Part shown: piece after piece, positions 61,669 to 64,000 of the stretch
Layout: every line of letters begins with the position of its first letter
Numbering within the stretch: the stretch's first letter is position 1
Assembly: GCA_964537925.1 (NCBI GenBank)
Contig: CAZICV010000004.1
Span: forward strand, 1-64,000
Length of the DNA: 64,000 nucleotides
Direction of reading: 5' to 3'
DNA from: SLDF01 sp964537925
GTDB taxonomy: Bacteria; Bacteroidota; Bacteroidia; Chitinophagales; Saprospiraceae
Notes under the pieces: model-generated
What the model saw: only the letters and a program-made list of their open reading frames with translations
Database searches by the model: none
What the model was told of the DNA's origin: nothing
Program-made: the position numbers and the translations under genes

Positions 61669-61669
61669 G
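61662..61669 (+). promoter_or_regulatory. -7 promoter box of the GlmU-like gene
   Basis: TATTTTTG lies in the T tract of the rpmE2 terminator and ends 4 bases before the next ATG, implying a leaderless or near-leaderless transcript. Confidence 0.45.
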
Positions 61670-61673
61670 GACT

Positions 61674-62879
61674 ATGAACAACCTGATCCTTTTCGACAAC
61701 GAGGCCAGAGAACAGCTCCTGCCGTTTACCTATACGAGGCCTGTCTGCGAACTCCGCATCGGCATACTCACCATCCGTGAGAAATGGTCCCTATGGATGG
61801 ACGGCGGCGTGTCCTATATCACCCAGGACTATCTCTCCGCCAAGTACCCGATCCATATCGAGGACAAAAACTGGGTCATCAACGGCAGTGTCCTGCCCAA
61901 CGAACTGCTCTGCTACCGCATACGCCGGCTCAATCTCAACGAGGCCCTGCTGCACAAAGGCGAGCTGATCGCGGCCAGGCTGCCCCGTGAGCAGTTTGAA
62001 CGGCTCATGAACGGCGAGGAGCTTGAAGATCTCTCAGGATACGAGCTAGAAGACGTTGGTTTTATCATGATCCGCAATCTCTGGGATATCTACAAACACA
62101 ATGGCGGCGCCCTCCAATCGGACTTTGATTTTCTGAAACGCGGCCGCACAAGCATGCCGCTATCCCCTACCAACCAGCTGATCGAGGCAGACAAGATATT
62201 CGTAGAGGAGGGCGCACGCGTCGAATGCTGTACCCTCAATGCCAGCGCCGGGCCCATCTATATCGGCAAGTACAGCGAGGTCATGGAGGGCAGCAACATA
62301 CGCGGTCCCTTTGCCCTGTGCGAACACGCGCAGGTCAAGATGGGTACGCGCATTTACGGCGCAACGACGGTAGGCCCCCACTCCCGTGTCGGCGGAGAGA
62401 TCAACAACTCGGTGATCCTGGGATACAGCAACAAAGGCCATGATGGCTTCCTCGGCAACTCTGTGATCGGCGAATGGTGCAATCTCGGGGCGGACACCAA
62501 CAACTCCAACCTCAAGAACAACTACGGGGAAGTCCGCCTGTGGAACTATGTCGCCGAGAAATTCCTGCCCACCGGCGAACAGTTTGTCGGTCTCTTCATG
62601 GGCGACCACTCGCGCTGCGGGATCAACACGATGTTCAATACAGGTACGGTCGTAGGCATCGCCGCCAACATATTCGGCGAAGGTTATCCGCGCAACTTTA
62701 TCCCTTCCTTCTCCTGGGGTGGCAAGCAGGGATTCAAAACCTACAAGCAGGAAGAAGCGTTCGAGGCGATCGACCGGATGATGGAGCGGCGCGACAAATA
62801 CCTCAATGACCGCGAGCAGCAGATCCTGAAACAGATCTTTGCCGACAGCGCCCGGTTCCGCACCTGGGAAAAAGCCTGA
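61674..62879 (+). CDS. GlmU-family putative sugar nucleotidyltransferase
   Basis: 401 residues. The N-terminal half (about 1-190) resembles a nucleotidyltransferase fold but has no L-A-A-G-x-G-T-R-M signature (it begins MNNLILFDNEAREQLLPFTYTRPVCELR). The C-terminal half has left-handed beta-helix hexapeptide repeats (GARVECCTLNASAGPIYIGKYSEV, GTRIYGATTVGPHSRVGGEINNSVI). This is the Bacteroidota GlmU-like family; substrate unknown. One base separates its stop from the next start. Confidence 0.9.
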   Translation: MNNLILFDNEAREQLLPFTYTRPVCELRIGILTIREKWSLWMDGGVSYITQDYLSAKYPIHIEDKNWVINGSVLPNELLCYRIRRLNLNEALLHKGELIAARLPREQFERLMNGEELEDLSGYELEDVGFIMIRNLWDIYKHNGGALQSDFDFLKRGRTSMPLSPTNQLIEADKIFVEEGARVECCTLNASAGPIYIGKYSEVMEGSNIRGPFALCEHAQVKMGTRIYGATTVGPHSRVGGEINNSVILGYSNKGHDGFLGNSVIGEWCNLGADTNNSNLKNNYGEVRLWNYVAEKFLPTGEQFVGLFMGDHSRCGINTMFNTGTVVGIAANIFGEGYPRNFIPSFSWGGKQGFKTYKQEEAFEAIDRMMERRDKYLNDREQQILKQIFADSARFRTWEKA

Positions 62880-62880
62880 T

Positions 62881-63579
62881 ATGATCCGGCTGCCGTGGTG
62901 GAAAAAAATACTGAGTCGTTTCCGTGAAGTACATATCGAGACTGTCACAGGTCTTGGCGACGAACCACTAAGTGTCTATCTCTACAAAGGCAGGCTGCAG
63001 CTCTGCGTGCGTGATGCGATTTACTCCTACGACGACTACTATATCAACTTTTACCGTGCCTTTGCCGGGATGGACCTCAAGGCGTTGCCCGACAGGAATG
63101 TCCTGGTACTGGGGCTGGGGCTGGGATCAGTGCCCTATATGCTGGAGCGCCATTTTGGCCGCGACTTTGACTATACAGCTATCGAACTGGATGAGGCCGT
63201 GATCTATCTCGCATCCAGGTACACACTGCCGCGACTTTCCTCTCCGCTTGAGATATACCAGGCAGACGGCCGTCAATGGCTGGAATACTCTTCCGGGCAG
63301 TTTGGCCTGATCTGCATGGATATCTTCACCGGCGACCAGGTGCCCGAGCACATGACAGACCAGGGTTTCATAGAGTTGCTGCGCGATCATCTCAGCCCCG
63401 GAGGCTGCCTGCTGTTCAACCGGCTCTACCGGTACAAACAGGACCGGGATATCGCACACAGATTCGTAGAAGAGGTGTTCGCACCTGTGTTCCCTGAGTA
63501 CACAACGCTGGAGATCGAAGGCAACCTGATCCTCTTTTCCGATCGCCGTTTTATTTCTTCCGGGCAACCAAACAAATAA
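62881..63579 (+). CDS. Spermidine-synthase-like SAM-dependent enzyme
   Basis: 232 residues from ATG 62881; a reading 14 codons longer would overlap the GlmU-like gene. The Rossmann motif NVLVLGLGLGSVPYML and the acidic YTAIELDEAVI, then FGLICMDIFTGDQVPEHM, match the class I methyltransferase/aminopropyltransferase fold. The amine-acceptor residues cannot be assigned, so the reaction is open. Likely co-transcribed with the GlmU-like gene. Confidence 0.85.
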   Translation: MIRLPWWKKILSRFREVHIETVTGLGDEPLSVYLYKGRLQLCVRDAIYSYDDYYINFYRAFAGMDLKALPDRNVLVLGLGLGSVPYMLERHFGRDFDYTAIELDEAVIYLASRYTLPRLSSPLEIYQADGRQWLEYSSGQFGLICMDIFTGDQVPEHMTDQGFIELLRDHLSPGGCLLFNRLYRYKQDRDIAHRFVEEVFAPVFPEYTTLEIEGNLILFSDRRFISSGQPNK

Positions 63580-63612
63580 CATCAAAGACTAATAAGTACA
63601 GTCGAAAAAAGC

Positions 63613-63620
63613 TAGTTTTG
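63613..63620 (+). promoter_or_regulatory. -7 promoter box of the last gene
   Basis: TAGTTTTG, 26 bases before the ATG at 63647; the context (AAAAAAGCTAGTTTTGCAGC) is strikingly like that of serC. Confidence 0.5.
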
Positions 63621-63646
63621 CAGCTTTAGCTTAAGTGGGTGCCATC

Positions 63647-64000
63647 ATGTTTTCCATTAATATTTACCTGAGATTTGCCATCATTGCCGGAAGTCTGATT
63701 GCAGGTGTTCTCCTGCACAGTTTATTTGGTTTCTGGTACGGTTTCGTGTTCTACCTGTCTTTCCTGTTCTTCCTGACAGGATACCTGCTGCTCGGCACAG
63801 TTCAGTCTGCCGCCATGATGATGCAGGCAATGAATTTTGAAGGAGCATCCCAAAGACTCAGGCTGACTTTTTTCCCACGCCTGCTTTATGCAGCCAACCG
63901 CGCCTACTTCTTTATGCTCAAGGGCACGATCGCGCTCAATGCCAAAGACAATGATGCGGCTGAGACCTGGCTCAGGAAAGCAGAAGAAACAGGCCTGGCT
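63647..64000 (+). CDS. Membrane protein with TPR-like tail (cut by window edge)
   Basis: 118 residues seen; the gene continues past 64000. Two membrane helices (FAIIAGSLIAGVLLHSLFGFWYG and FYLSFLFFLTGYLLLG) are followed by a helical region (ALNAKDNDAAETWLRKAEETGLA) that looks like a tetratricopeptide unit. Family not identified. Confidence 0.75.
   Translation, partial: MFSINIYLRFAIIAGSLIAGVLLHSLFGFWYGFVFYLSFLFFLTGYLLLGTVQSAAMMMQAMNFEGASQRLRLTFFPRLLYAANRAYFFMLKGTIALNAKDNDAAETWLRKAEETGLA

Overview
The window looks like chromosomal DNA from a member of the Bacteroidota, most likely a Saprospiria/Chitinophagia-type gliding or filamentous lineage. Three things support this: many promoters fit the Bacteroidota -7 box TAnnTTTG (several with a TTG or TTTG 19-20 bases upstream); five secreted proteins end in type IX secretion (T9SS) type-A sorting domains; and the tmRNA tag reads GESNYALAA. 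Base composition is moderately GC-rich, with A+T-richer patches near 25-26 kb and 39-40.3 kb. No plasmid, phage or IS element was recognised.

Layout. 0.3-5 kb: serC, a YgjP-like metallopeptidase, a secreted subtilase and a beta-barrel protein. 5.3-6.7 kb: the ribosomal operon rpsF-rpsR-rplI, with an unusually extended S6. 6.8-13.3 kb: a His-rich DUF4920 lipoprotein, a BioD/DRTGG protein, panC, panD, a flippase-like protein, a heptose-phosphate adenylyltransferase, a Nif3 protein and a zinc-ribbon coiled-coil protein. 13.4-16.2 kb: a TPR protein, a short decaying CRISPR-like array without cas genes, and a DUF523 protein. 16.3-23 kb: an envelope signalling block (lipoprotein, membrane-anchored beta-barrel protein, ECF sigma factor, large T9SS protein, LytTR regulator, small beta-barrel). 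23.3-27.9 kb: three tandem paralogous T9SS proteins with nearly identical 273-bp 3' ends, preceded by a cluster of GTTGC/GCAAC words. 28-32.2 kb: a TetR regulator with a palindromic operator and membrane genes, a cyclase, a phosphoesterase and an NTF2-like lipoprotein. 32.3-39 kb: a TetR-TolC-adaptor-RND efflux operon. 39.4-40.1 kb: a HigBA toxin-antitoxin pair. 40.3-41.6 kb: tmRNA and murQ. 41.8-48.2 kb: metabolic genes and a DUF5686 outer-membrane protein. 48.3-53.9 kb: a coiled-coil membrane protein, arginine deiminase, thioesterase, YihY and a dps-ahpC-ahpD peroxide-defence operon. 54-64 kb: ubiX, thioredoxin-like, folC, MlaF/MlaE, two SDR genes, phosphoglucose/phosphomannose isomerase, yraN, rpmE2, a GlmU-like protein, a spermidine-synthase-like protein and a truncated membrane gene.

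Most of the window is housekeeping. The parts that merit a second look are the cas-less CRISPR-like array, the GTTGC-box intergenic region with its three tandem T9SS paralogs, the ECF sigma locus whose partner fuses an inner-membrane anchor to a beta-barrel, the OxyR-like tetrad upstream of dps-ahpCD, the extended S6, and several near-leaderless promoters.
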